A stretch of 64,000 nucleotides of DNA from Microbacterium sp. Leaf151. Lineage in GTDB: Bacteria > Actinomycetota > Actinomycetes > Actinomycetales > Microbacteriaceae. Below, piece after piece: positions 40,975-49,005 of the stretch. The stretch lies in NCBI RefSeq assembly GCF_001424225.1, contig NZ_LMOR01000002.1, positions 248,001 through 312,000 on the forward strand, given 5' to 3'. The translations under genes were made by a program, and so were the position numbers. Below the pieces are notes generated by a model, which saw nothing but the letters and a program-made list of their open reading frames with translations, searched no databases and was not told the DNA's origin. Numbering within the stretch: position 1 is the stretch's first letter; each line of letters begins with the position of its first letter.

Positions 40975-41529
40975 GTGATCGCCGATGTCCTCGCCGATGC
41001 CGGAGCGCGCATGGATCGCGCTGTTGAGGCCGCCAAGGAGGACTTCGCGACCGTCCGTACCGGGCGCGCGAACCCCCAGATGTTCCAGAAGGTGCTGGTC
41101 GACTACTACGGGTCGCCGACACCCCTCGCGCAGCTCGCGTCGTTGAACAACCCCGAGGCCCGCACGCTCGTGATCAACCCGTACGACAAGACGGCGCTGA
41201 AGGCGATCGAGCAGGCCATCCGCGACATGCCCAACCTCGGCGTGAACCCGACGAACGACGGCACGATCGTGCGTGTCACCATGCCCGAGCTCACCCAGGA
41301 CCGCCGCAAAGAGTACGTCAAGATCGTTCGCGGCAAGGGTGAGGACGCGAAGGTGCAGGTGCGCAACCTCCGTCGTAAGGCGAAAGACGACTTGGACGCT
41401 CTCAAGAGCGACGTCGGCGAAGACGAGCTCGTACGCGCCGAGAAGGAGCTCGACACCGTCACGCGCACGCACGTCGACATGATCGACGAGGCGCTCAAGC
41501 GCAAAGAGGCCGAGCTGCTCGAGGTCTGA
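40975..41529 (+). CDS. frr: Ribosome recycling factor
   Basis: RRF (184 aa, family length) splits post-termination ribosomes with EF-G. The N-terminal helix has [32 protein letters not shown] (about 24-55, split), and [36 protein letters not shown] follows in the hinge and second helix. It is 5 bp upstream of cdsA. Confidence 0.98.
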   Translation: MIADVLADAGARMDRAVEAAKEDFATVRTGRANPQMFQKVLVDYYGSPTPLAQLASLNNPEARTLVINPYDKTALKAIEQAIRDMPNLGVNPTNDGTIVRVTMPELTQDRRKEYVKIVRGKGEDAKVQVRNLRRKAKDDLDALKSDVGEDELVRAEKELDTVTRTHVDMIDEALKRKEAELLEV

Positions 41530-41534
41530 TCCGA

Positions 41535-42584
41535 ATGCCCGACGCCCCTGAGACCGGCGAAGATCAGCCGGTCGATCTGCCCGGCTCGCGTCGGGAAGAG
41601 GCCGCGCGCCGCTCACCGGTCACGGGAGAGGGCGTGACGGCCATCGAATCGCAGTTGCGTGCCATGCGCACGGATGCCGAGCAGCACATCGCCCATGCCC
41701 GCGCGGAGTTCGGGCAAGCGAATGAGCGGCTCAAACAACGCACCGGTCGCGACCTCATCGTCGCGACGCTGATCGGCGTGGGCATCGGCGCGGTCCTCGT
41801 CGCCTCGCTCATCTTCGTGAAGTGGCTCTTCGTGTTCTTCGCGGGGGCGGCCATGGTCCTCGGGGTGCTCGAGTTCTCCCGCGCTCTGCAGGTCGCAGGA
41901 CGTCGCGTCGACGTGGTTCCGCAGCTCGTGATGGGATCACTGCTTCTGCTGAGCGGATTCTTCCTCGGTCCCTGGGTGCATTGGATCGCGGCCCTCACCG
42001 CCGTGGTCGTCGTCGTCGTGTGGCGCGTGATCGCCCAGATGATCGCGTCGGACGGCCGTGCTCGGATCGACGTGATCGGCGATGTGCTGGTCGGGGGATT
42101 CGTCCAGCTGTACGTCCCCTTCCTCACGAGCATGGCGGTGGTGCTGCTCGCGCAACCCCGCGGCGAGTGGTGGGTCCTGGCCTTCATCATCCTGGCCGTC
42201 GCCGCCGACACCGGCGCGTATGTGTCGGGCCTCACCTTCGGGCGGGGCGGGCGGCATCCGATGGCCCCCCGCATCAGCCCCAAGAAGACGTGGGAGGGCT
42301 TCGCCGGTGCCTGCGTCGCCGCCCTCGTCGCGGGCGCGCTCCTTGCCGTGTTCATGCTGCAGGTTCCCTGGTGGGCGGGCCTGGTGTTCGGTGCCGTGGT
42401 GCTGGCCACGGCGACGGTCGGGGATCTCGGCGAGTCGATGGTGAAGCGCGATCTGGGCATCAAAGACATGAGTTCCTGGCTGCCCGGGCACGGCGGGGTG
42501 CTCGACCGCCTCGACTCGATCCTGCCGTCAGCCACCGCCGCCCTGGTGACCTACTACCTCCTCGCACCGTTGGGAGTGTCATGA
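41535..42584 (+). CDS. cdsA: Phosphatidate cytidylyltransferase
   Basis: CdsA (349 aa) makes CDP-diacylglycerol from phosphatidate and CTP at the membrane. A soluble N-terminal extension of about 75 residues with a coiled-coil character (IESQLRAMRTDAEQHIAHARAEF) precedes about eight membrane segments. The signature GDLGESMVKRDLGIKDMSSWLPGHGGVLDRLDS (split) near the C-terminus is complete. It is in the frr operon and overlaps the DivIVA-repeat gene by 4 bp. Confidence 0.95.
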   Translation: MPDAPETGEDQPVDLPGSRREEAARRSPVTGEGVTAIESQLRAMRTDAEQHIAHARAEFGQANERLKQRTGRDLIVATLIGVGIGAVLVASLIFVKWLFVFFAGAAMVLGVLEFSRALQVAGRRVDVVPQLVMGSLLLLSGFFLGPWVHWIAALTAVVVVVVWRVIAQMIASDGRARIDVIGDVLVGGFVQLYVPFLTSMAVVLLAQPRGEWWVLAFIILAVAADTGAYVSGLTFGRGGRHPMAPRISPKKTWEGFAGACVAALVAGALLAVFMLQVPWWAGLVFGAVVLATATVGDLGESMVKRDLGIKDMSSWLPGHGGVLDRLDSILPSATAALVTYYLLAPLGVS

Positions 42585-43153
42585 GCGAGACGCAGATCCA
42601 CGACAAGGTCGAGGCGATGCCATTCCCCGATTCCGGTCGGGCGAAGGGCTACGAGAGACGTGCCGTCGACACGTTCCTCTCCCGTGCGCGCGAAGTGTTC
42701 GAGAGCGACGACGTCGGGACGCTCCGGTCCTCCGACGTCCGCGCGGCGGCGTTCCCCCTCGTGCGCGGGGGCTACTCCGTCACGGCTGTCGATGCCGCCC
42801 TCGGACGGGTCGAAGACGCCTTCGCGGCACGCGAGCGCGAACACGCCCTGTCGCGACTCGGGGCCCGCGCGTGGGTCGCCGAGACCCGGGACACAGCTCA
42901 GGTCGTCCTCGATCGTCTGCGTCGTCCGAGAGGGTCGCGCTTCGAGCGTGTGGGCATCCTCCGCTACGGCTACCGTGTCGACGAGGTCGACGTGGTGGCC
43001 GACCGCGTGGCGCGGTATCTCGCGGCGGGCGACCCCGTAACCCCCGATCAGGTGCGTGCGGTGGCCTTCCGGATGCAACGCGGCGGGTACCGCGAAGCTC
43101 AGGTCGACGCCGTCCTCGACGCCGTCGTCGATGTGATGCTCGCCGTCGGATGA
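42581..43153 (+). CDS. DivIVA-domain repeat protein
   Basis: A 190-residue cytosolic protein with two copies of a DivIVA-like N-terminal motif. The first reads GYERRAVDTFLSRAREVF (about 23-40) and the second YGYRVDEVDVVADRVARYL (about 128-146). Each is followed by a RxxxFxxxRGGY-type helix (AAFPLVRGGYSVTAVD; VAFRMQRGGYREAQVD). This matches the actinobacterial DivI1A repeat family. A role in polar growth or envelope placement is likely by analogy only. It starts by ATGA overlap with cdsA. Confidence 0.82.
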   Translation: MSETQIHDKVEAMPFPDSGRAKGYERRAVDTFLSRAREVFESDDVGTLRSSDVRAAAFPLVRGGYSVTAVDAALGRVEDAFAAREREHALSRLGARAWVAETRDTAQVVLDRLRRPRGSRFERVGILRYGYRVDEVDVVADRVARYLAAGDPVTPDQVRAVAFRMQRGGYREAQVDAVLDAVVDVMLAVG

Positions 43154-43183
43154 GCGCGGATGACACCTCCCGCCGCGCCTCGG

Positions 43184-43189
43184 TAGACT
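43184..43189 (+). promoter_or_regulatory. -10 element for the lysozyme-like protein gene
   Basis: TAGACT ends 10 nt before the GTG at 43200; any leader would be only a few nucleotides. Confidence 0.5.
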
Positions 43190-43199
43190 CAGCGGCACT

Positions 43200-43922
43200 G
43201 TGACTTCCGGTTCGCACCTCTCCCGCACCTCATCGCCCCGTGTCGCCCGTCGCGGCGAGACGGGACACGACGTGATCCCTCCGGTGATGCCCCGTCGAGC
43301 CAACCCCCGCTGGTCACGCCGCCGCGGCGTCGTCGGCGCCTTCGGCGCCTGCGCGGCGGTGCTCTTCACCGTGGCCTACGTAGGCCCCATGGGTGCGGCG
43401 CTCCAGCCCGCGCAGGCCGATGAGCCGCGGACGGTCACGCTCTACGCCGAGGGCTTGGACGACACGCAGGCGGTCTCGACCCTCGGCGAGAAGCAGGCGC
43501 CGCAGCTCGATCGCTCCAGCTACAACGTCTACGTCAAGCCCAAGCCGACACCGACGCCCACGCCGACCCCGACCTCGACGCGCGAGAGCGAGTCGGACTC
43601 CGAGTCGTCGGCGGGCAGTTCCGGGCCGCTGTTCTACACGGGCGGCGGGGCTCCCGCCGAGTGGATGGCCGCGGCGGGCATCGCCGAGTCCGACATGGGC
43701 TACGTCGACTACATCGTCAGCCGCGAGAGCGGGTGGAACCCCAACGCCACCAACCGCTCGTCCGGGGCGTGCGGGCTCGTCCAGGCGCTTCCGTGCAGCA
43801 AGGTGCCCGGCAACGGTTACGACCCCGTCGACAACCTGCGCTGGGCCACCGGTTACGCCACGGGCCGTTACGGCAGCTGGGCCGGCGCCTACGCGTTCTG
43901 GACCAACAACCACTGGTGGTGA
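43200..43922 (+). CDS. Exported transglycosylase-like cell-wall protein
   Basis: A 240-residue secreted protein. A basic N-terminal stretch precedes a hydrophobic segment at about 46-66 (VVGAFGACAAVLFTVAYVG). A low-complexity Pro-Thr spacer (about 119-130) and Ser/Glu linker lead to a C-terminal lysozyme-like domain. It has YIVSRESGWNPNATN with the likely catalytic Glu, CGLVQALPCSK, and YGSWAGAYAFWTNNHWW at the end. Similar domains occur in resuscitation-promoting and aggregation-promoting factors. It probably acts on peptidoglycan. Confidence 0.85.
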   Translation: MTSGSHLSRTSSPRVARRGETGHDVIPPVMPRRANPRWSRRRGVVGAFGACAAVLFTVAYVGPMGAALQPAQADEPRTVTLYAEGLDDTQAVSTLGEKQAPQLDRSSYNVYVKPKPTPTPTPTPTSTRESESDSESSAGSSGPLFYTGGGAPAEWMAAAGIAESDMGYVDYIVSRESGWNPNATNRSSGACGLVQALPCSKVPGNGYDPVDNLRWATGYATGRYGSWAGAYAFWTNNHWW

Positions 43923-43931
43923 GCGGCATCC

Positions 43932-44219
43932 ATGCCCCGCTCCCGTAAACGACGCCCGGAGCCCGATCGCGGCGACGACTCCCTCGACCGCCTCATCGCC
44001 GGGTGGAAGCGCACCGAGGTCAGACGCGGCATCGAGTGGACCGTGCAGCCGATCTCCGCCCCGCAGGCGCAGAAGGACTACATCTGTCCCGGCTGCGGGC
44101 GGGCGGTTCTGACGGGGACCGCTCATCTCGTCGTCTGGCGCGCTGACGGCGTCCTCGGCGACGCCGCCGACCTGGCGGCACGTCGACACTGGCACACACA
44201 CTGTTGGAGGATCGCCTGA
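43932..44219 (+). CDS. Small zinc-binding protein of unknown function
   Basis: A 95-residue basic protein. CPGCGRAVLTG near residue 52 and HWHTHCW at the C-terminus form a CxxC...HxHxxC set that looks like a zinc site. The N-terminus is Arg-rich (PRSRKRRPEPDRGDD). No domain is recognised. Its stop overlaps the next ATG (TGATG), so it is translated with the hydrolase. Confidence 0.7.
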   Translation: MPRSRKRRPEPDRGDDSLDRLIAGWKRTEVRRGIEWTVQPISAPQAQKDYICPGCGRAVLTGTAHLVVWRADGVLGDAADLAARRHWHTHCWRIA

Positions 44220-44941
44220 TGGAGATTCGCGGCCCCGTTCTGCTTCCCGCCCGTCGGGAAGACATCGAGTTGCACACGGTCGACGACCTCACCCTCGTCG
44301 GTGAGCTGGCTCTCCCCGCCGACCGGGCGCCGGTCGCCACTCTCGTGACGCTGCATCCTCTGCCGACAGCGGGTGGATTCATGGACTCGCACATCCTGCG
44401 CAAGGCCGCCGGCCGCCTTCCCGCTCTCGCCTACATCGCCGTGCTGCGCTTCAACACCCGCGGGACGACCTCGCCCCGGGGTACGAGTGAGGGCGCCTTC
44501 GACGGGGGAGCGAGCGAGGTGTTCGACGTGGCGGCCGCGGTCGACTTCGTTCGGGAGCGGGGTCTCCCGCGGCCGTGGCTGGTGGGCTGGTCGTTCGGCA
44601 CCGAGCTGGCGTTGAAGTACGGCCGCGACCACGACATCGAAGGCGTCATCCTGCTGTCGCCACCCCTTCACCGCGCGACCGCCGACGAGGTCGCCGCCTG
44701 GGCGGGTGACGAGCGTCGGATGGTCGTGCTCGTGCCCGAATTCGACGACTACCTGCGGCCCGACGCGGCGCGCGAGCGTTTCGCCGCGGTTCCGGATGCC
44801 ACCCTCATCGCCGTCGAGGGCGGCAAGCACCTGTGGGTGGGCGAGACGCAGACCCGCCGCGTGCTGACCGAGATCGTCGCCGCGGTCGTCCCCGACGCCC
44901 TGCCGCTGCCCGTGGAATGGGACGGCGACGTCGCCGACTGA
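44219..44941 (+). CDS. Alpha/beta hydrolase
   Basis: A 240-residue cytosolic alpha/beta-hydrolase. The nucleophile elbow is GWSFGTE at about residues 122-128, RFNTRGTTSPRG near 79 supplies the oxyanion region, an Asp lies in VPEFDDYLRP near 177, and the His in GGKHLWVG near 203. I chose the ATG at 44219 because GGAGG precedes it. The TTG 15 bp upstream would begin before that site. The substrate is unknown. It ends 2 bp from the convergent AI-2E-type gene. Confidence 0.85.
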   Translation: MEIRGPVLLPARREDIELHTVDDLTLVGELALPADRAPVATLVTLHPLPTAGGFMDSHILRKAAGRLPALAYIAVLRFNTRGTTSPRGTSEGAFDGGASEVFDVAAAVDFVRERGLPRPWLVGWSFGTELALKYGRDHDIEGVILLSPPLHRATADEVAAWAGDERRMVVLVPEFDDYLRPDAARERFAAVPDATLIAVEGGKHLWVGETQTRRVLTEIVAAVVPDALPLPVEWDGDVAD

Positions 44942-44943
44942 GC

Positions 44944-46017
44944 TCAGCGCTCGTTCTGCCGGGGGATGATGACCTCGCGGTAGATGATGAGGATGCTGGC
45001 GGCCACCGGGATCGCGATGAGCGCGCCCAACAGGTTCAGCAGCGCGCCGCCCGCGAGCGCCGAGATGACCACGACGGATCCCGGCACCGACACCGCGCGA
45101 TTCATGATGCGCGGGGAGATCACGTACGCCTCGATCTGCATGTAAACGAGGTAGTAGACCAGGGCGATGATCGCGATGGTGGGCGATCCGACCCCCGGGA
45201 TCAGGCAGGTCAGCACGATGATCGTCGACCCGGTGAGAGTTCCCACAAGGGGGATGAGCGAGAAGAAGAAGGCGATCACCGCGAGCACGGCGGGGAACGG
45301 CGCCTGGATGATCGACAGGAAGATCGCGCTCAGCACGCCGTTGATGACGCCCAGACTGACCTGGCCCATGACGTAGTAGCCCACGGAGTCGGTGATCTTC
45401 TCGGCGAGTTCGATGAAGCGCGCGCGCTTGGACGCCGGCACGAGCTGGTACACCGCCGACTTCAGCGACGGAGTGGATGCCGTGAAGTAAATGGTCAGGA
45501 TGAGCACGATGAACGCGCCGCCCAGGCCCGCCGCCACCGCCCCGCCGACGGTCAGGAGGCTGTTGCCGATCATGGTCGAGATGGAACCGACGTCGAGAGT
45601 GGAGATCCACTGCTGCACGCCCGCCCACACGTCGTCCAGGCGCAGCCAGGGGAGGTTCGCCGACACCCAGTCCTGCACCTGCCGCACGACCTCGTTCCAG
45701 CGGTCGGGCTGGAGCAGCTGCTCCACCTGCACGACGAGTTGCGCGATCTGCCCGACGATGATGGGCACGACCATCACGATGATCCCGGCGAAGATGCCGA
45801 GGACCCCGAGGATCGTCACGAGCACGGCCGCCCAGCGCGGGAGGCCGCGCCTCTCGAGGAACGAGACCACGGGGTCGAGCCCGAGCGAGAGGAAAAGCGC
45901 CGTGCCGACGTAAAGGAGGATCGTCGAGAGGTTCTGTACACTGCCGATGAGCAGGAGGCCGACTCCGACGCCGAGCGTAGCCAGCAGTGCGACCCGGAAT
46001 GGGTTGTGGATCTTCAT
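44944..46017 (-). CDS. AI-2E family transporter (TqsA/PerM-like)
   Basis: A 357-residue integral membrane protein of the AI-2E exporter/PerM family. About eight membrane segments are visible: two near the N-terminus, LVTILGVLGIFAGIIVMVVPII, an AAGLGGAFIVLILTIYFTAS segment, and several from 230 to the end. FFFSLIPLVGTLTGS and YLVYMQIEAYVISPRIM match the family signature. The transported substrate is not predictable; some members export autoinducer-2 or ions. Confidence 0.9.
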   Translation of the reverse strand: MKIHNPFRVALLATLGVGVGLLLIGSVQNLSTILLYVGTALFLSLGLDPVVSFLERRGLPRWAAVLVTILGVLGIFAGIIVMVVPIIVGQIAQLVVQVEQLLQPDRWNEVVRQVQDWVSANLPWLRLDDVWAGVQQWISTLDVGSISTMIGNSLLTVGGAVAAGLGGAFIVLILTIYFTASTPSLKSAVYQLVPASKRARFIELAEKITDSVGYYVMGQVSLGVINGVLSAIFLSIIQAPFPAVLAVIAFFFSLIPLVGTLTGSTIIVLTCLIPGVGSPTIAIIALVYYLVYMQIEAYVISPRIMNRAVSVPGSVVVISALAGGALLNLLGALIAIPVAASILIIYREVIIPRQNER

Positions 46018-46130
46018 GCCGCCAGACTCCCGCCTCAGCGGGCGTTCGCGCCCGTGACGTCAGGATACTGACGACGGCGGCGCCAATTGCGCGCGACGGG
46101 CCTCGCCGAGAACTTTCAGCCGCCCTCGGA

Positions 46131-46136
46131 TACTCT
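46131..46136 (+). promoter_or_regulatory. -10 element for the 46190-47992 gene
   Basis: TACTCT is the best hexamer upstream; it would give a leader of about 47 nt. Confidence 0.35.
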
Positions 46137-46189
46137 GGAACGTCGATTCTTCGGTGGCGCCCGAGCCGCCGGTGGGGATGGTGTGAAGC

Positions 46190-47992
46190 GTGAGATTCGT
46201 CTGGGCTGTGGTGGCGTTCGTCATCGCGGCCGTCATGATCGGTGCCGGAATCGCCCAGAGGACGGTGTTCCAGGGTCCATCCGAGGCCTCGGCGACCGTT
46301 CAGACCGAGGGCACGTCCGCCTACACGCTCGTCGATGGCGCGCTGCTCACCAGCGTGCCGGGGGCTCAGACGCTGCGCGTGGAGGGTGACGGCGAGGTGT
46401 TCGCCGCCTACGGCCGCACCGCCGACATGGAGGCATGGCTGGCCGATGTGCCCTACACCGCCGTGACCGTCGACGGCGAAGGCGTCGTGCAGACCAGTGA
46501 GGTGCAGCCCACCGTGACGGCGACCAGCGCCGCGGCGGCCGGTCGCAGCCCCGTCGACTCCGACCTGTGGCTCGACGAGTACGAACAGACGGGCACGCTC
46601 TCCGCCACCCTGCAGTTGCCGAGCGAGATGAGCGTGCTCATCGCGTCCGACGGCATCGCCCCCGCTCCCGCCAACGTCAGCGTGAGCTGGCCCATCGACG
46701 ACTCCACCCCGTGGGCCGGCCCCCTCATCGTCGGCGGGGGCATCGTGCTGCTCGTCGGTCTCGTGCTCTACCTGCTCGGCATCCGGCACGTGCGCCGCTC
46801 GCGTCGTCCGCGCCGAAAGGGACTGCCCCTGCCCGTCACCGAGCCGATCTCGATGGTCGGCGGCGCCGAGGCGAAGGGCGTCATCAGCGACAGCCCCGGC
46901 CGACGCGGTTCGCGTGGACGTGGCGTCCTCGGCGGACGCAGGGCGCTCATCGCGATGCCCGCTCTGGGTGTCTCGGTCGCCCTCCTCGCCGGCTGCTCCG
47001 CCGACGCGTGGCCGCAGTTCGCCGCTCAGGAGACACCGAGCCCTACACCGACCGTGATCGTCCCCGAGGGGCAGTTCCCTCCCGCCGTCACCGAGGCGCA
47101 GGCGCAGCGCATCGTGTCGCGCGTGTCGTCGACAGTGGCGCAGGCCGATGCGGCCCTCGACGCGACGGGGGCCGCTGAGCGTCTCGCGGGCCCCGCGCTG
47201 GCGGAACGCCAGACCAACTACACGCTGCGCGCGGCGATCCCCGACCGGGCCACTCTGCCGGCCATCCCCGCCGAGCCGGTGCAGATCGTGCTCCCGCAGA
47301 CCACGGGGGCCTGGCCGCGCACGCTCATGACGGTCGTGGAGTCCGCGGATGCCGCGACGCCGACGACGACGATCATGATGATGACGCAGGAGTCGCCCTG
47401 GGACGAGTACAAGGCGTCCTACGTCGGCAACCTGGAGGCATCCACCAATCTGCCCGAGCTCGCTGCGCCCTACGTCGGGGCGACGCAGGTGCCGCCGGAC
47501 TCGAGTTTCCTCGTGCTGGCGCCCGAGAAGGTCGCCGCGGCGTACGCCGACATCATCAACAACGGGCAGAACAGTGCGTCGTGGTCGACGTTCGACACCG
47601 CCAACGACCTGTTGCTGTCGGCCATCCAAGACAATAAGACCAAACGCACCGACGAATTGAACCAGACCGGTGCGGGAACCGCGGAGATCAGCTTCGCGGC
47701 GTCGGCCGGCCCCGCGACCCCGATCGCCCTCGCCACGCTCGACACCGGCGCGATCGTCGCGGTCAACGTCTACGAGAGCGACACCGCGAAGCCGACCAAC
47801 GCCGACGCTGTCATCAAGCTCGACAACAACCCCGCGGTCAAGGCCCTCACCGGGGTCGACCAATCCGCGACCGGCTTCACCACGACCTACTCCGATCAGG
47901 TGTTCTTCTACGTGCCCAGCCAGGGCTCAGACGACCAGATCCGCCTGCTCGGTTACCGATCCAGCCTCCTCGAAGCGAAGGTGTCCCCGTGA
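46190..47992 (+). CDS. Large membrane protein with an internal lipobox-like segment
   Basis: A 600-residue protein I cannot assign to a named family. Residues 4-24 form a membrane anchor, an extracytoplasmic domain follows, and 184-204 (LIVGGGIVLLVGLVLYLLGI) is a second membrane helix. A cytoplasmic Arg-rich stretch leads to RRALIAMPALGVSVALLAGCSAD (split, about 251-272), which looks exactly like a lipoprotein signal with Cys269. The last 330 residues are a soluble domain rich in Ala/Thr. It may have arisen by fusion of a two-helix membrane protein to a lipoprotein. Its stop overlaps the thioredoxin-TPR gene. Confidence 0.72.
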   Translation: MRFVWAVVAFVIAAVMIGAGIAQRTVFQGPSEASATVQTEGTSAYTLVDGALLTSVPGAQTLRVEGDGEVFAAYGRTADMEAWLADVPYTAVTVDGEGVVQTSEVQPTVTATSAAAAGRSPVDSDLWLDEYEQTGTLSATLQLPSEMSVLIASDGIAPAPANVSVSWPIDDSTPWAGPLIVGGGIVLLVGLVLYLLGIRHVRRSRRPRRKGLPLPVTEPISMVGGAEAKGVISDSPGRRGSRGRGVLGGRRALIAMPALGVSVALLAGCSADAWPQFAAQETPSPTPTVIVPEGQFPPAVTEAQAQRIVSRVSSTVAQADAALDATGAAERLAGPALAERQTNYTLRAAIPDRATLPAIPAEPVQIVLPQTTGAWPRTLMTVVESADAATPTTTIMMMTQESPWDEYKASYVGNLEASTNLPELAAPYVGATQVPPDSSFLVLAPEKVAAAYADIINNGQNSASWSTFDTANDLLLSAIQDNKTKRTDELNQTGAGTAEISFAASAGPATPIALATLDTGAIVAVNVYESDTAKPTNADAVIKLDNNPAVKALTGVDQSATGFTTTYSDQVFFYVPSQGSDDQIRLLGYRSSLLEAKVSP

Positions 47993-48921
47993 GCACTCCC
48001 GCCCCCGGTTCCGTCTTGCGCGGTGCCGTCGACCTCTCGTCGCTGCGCAACCGCCCGCAGACTCCCGCGCCCGCGTCTGCCGACGCCCAGGCGGGTGGCG
48101 CGACCCCCCTCGTCTTCGATGTGACGGATGCCACTTTCGGCGACGTCCTCGAGCTCTCGCGCACCGTGCCGGTGGTCATCGACCTGTGGGCCGAGTGGTG
48201 TCAGCCCTGCAAGCAGCTGAGCCCCGTGCTCGAGAAGGTCGTCACCGAGCTCGGCGGACGCCTCGTGCTCGCCAAGGTCGATGTCGATGCGAACCCGCAG
48301 CTGGCGCAGGGCTTCCGTGCGCAGTCCATCCCGATGGTCCTCGCGCTCGTCGCGGGGCAGCCCGTTCCTCTGTTCACGGGGGCGGTACCCGAAGAACAGG
48401 TGCGCGACGTGTTCGCCCAGCTGCTGCAGCTCGCCGCTCAGCACGGCGTGACGGGCACAGTGCCGGTCGAGGGGGTCGCGCCGGCCGAGGAGCCCGGTGA
48501 CGAGCCACTCCCGCCGCTGCACGCCGAAGCATTCGCCGCGATCGAGGAGGGCGACTACGCCCGTGCGGTCGCCGCCTACGAGAAGGCCCTCGTCGAGGAT
48601 CCGCGCGATGCCGATGCGCGAGCCGGTCTCGGGCAGGTGCGCCTGCTCGCTCGCGTGCAGGACGCCGACCTGCAGGCTGCCCGCGCGGCCGCCGCAGCGT
48701 CGCCGACCGGTATCGAGGCGCAGTTCCTCGTCGCCGACCTCGATGTCGTCGGCGGACACGTCGACGATGCCTTCGGGCGTCTGCTCGAAATCTTCGCGGC
48801 GCTTCCCACGGACGAGCGGGCCCCCGTGCGCGAGCGTCTGCTCGAGCTGTTCGGCCTCATCGGTGACGACGACGCACGCGTCATCCGCGCGCGCACCCGC
48901 TTGGCATCCCTGCTCTTCTGA
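47989..48921 (+). CDS. Thioredoxin-domain protein with TPR tail (CnoX/YbbN-like)
   Basis: A 310-residue protein. The thioredoxin fold spans about 40-145 with the redox pair in DLWAEWCQPCKQL and the cis-proline in SIPMVLAL. The C-terminal half is a TPR-like helical repeat region (AFAAIEEGDYARAVAAYEKAL). This layout matches CnoX/YbbN co-chaperones that hold oxidised clients for GroEL and EF-Tu. There is no signal peptide, so it acts in the cytosol. GTGA overlap couples it to the upstream membrane protein. Confidence 0.88.
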   Translation: MSTPAPGSVLRGAVDLSSLRNRPQTPAPASADAQAGGATPLVFDVTDATFGDVLELSRTVPVVIDLWAEWCQPCKQLSPVLEKVVTELGGRLVLAKVDVDANPQLAQGFRAQSIPMVLALVAGQPVPLFTGAVPEEQVRDVFAQLLQLAAQHGVTGTVPVEGVAPAEEPGDEPLPPLHAEAFAAIEEGDYARAVAAYEKALVEDPRDADARAGLGQVRLLARVQDADLQAARAAAAASPTGIEAQFLVADLDVVGGHVDDAFGRLLEIFAALPTDERAPVRERLLELFGLIGDDDARVIRARTRLASLLF

Positions 48922-48962
48922 GCCACCGGCGGGGGCGTGATCCTCGCCCCCGCGCCACGTAC

Positions 48963-48990
48963 GAAGGCCCCGTCCGAGGACGGGGCCTTC
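48963..48990. terminator. Bidirectional hairpin terminator between thioredoxin-TPR gene and glgB
   Basis: GAAGGCCCCGTCC (48963-48975) and GGACGGGGCCTTC (48978-48990) form a perfect 13-bp stem, 41 bp after the thioredoxin-TPR stop and 15 bp beyond the glgB stop. Confidence 0.82.
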
Positions 48991-49005
48991 GACGTTCGCG
49001 TGCCG

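Noticed and set aside
44123..47863. 1246-codon minus-strand frame
   Set aside because: It covers several recognised genes on both strands, has low-complexity Arg/Gly/His composition and no domain; a high-GC artefact.
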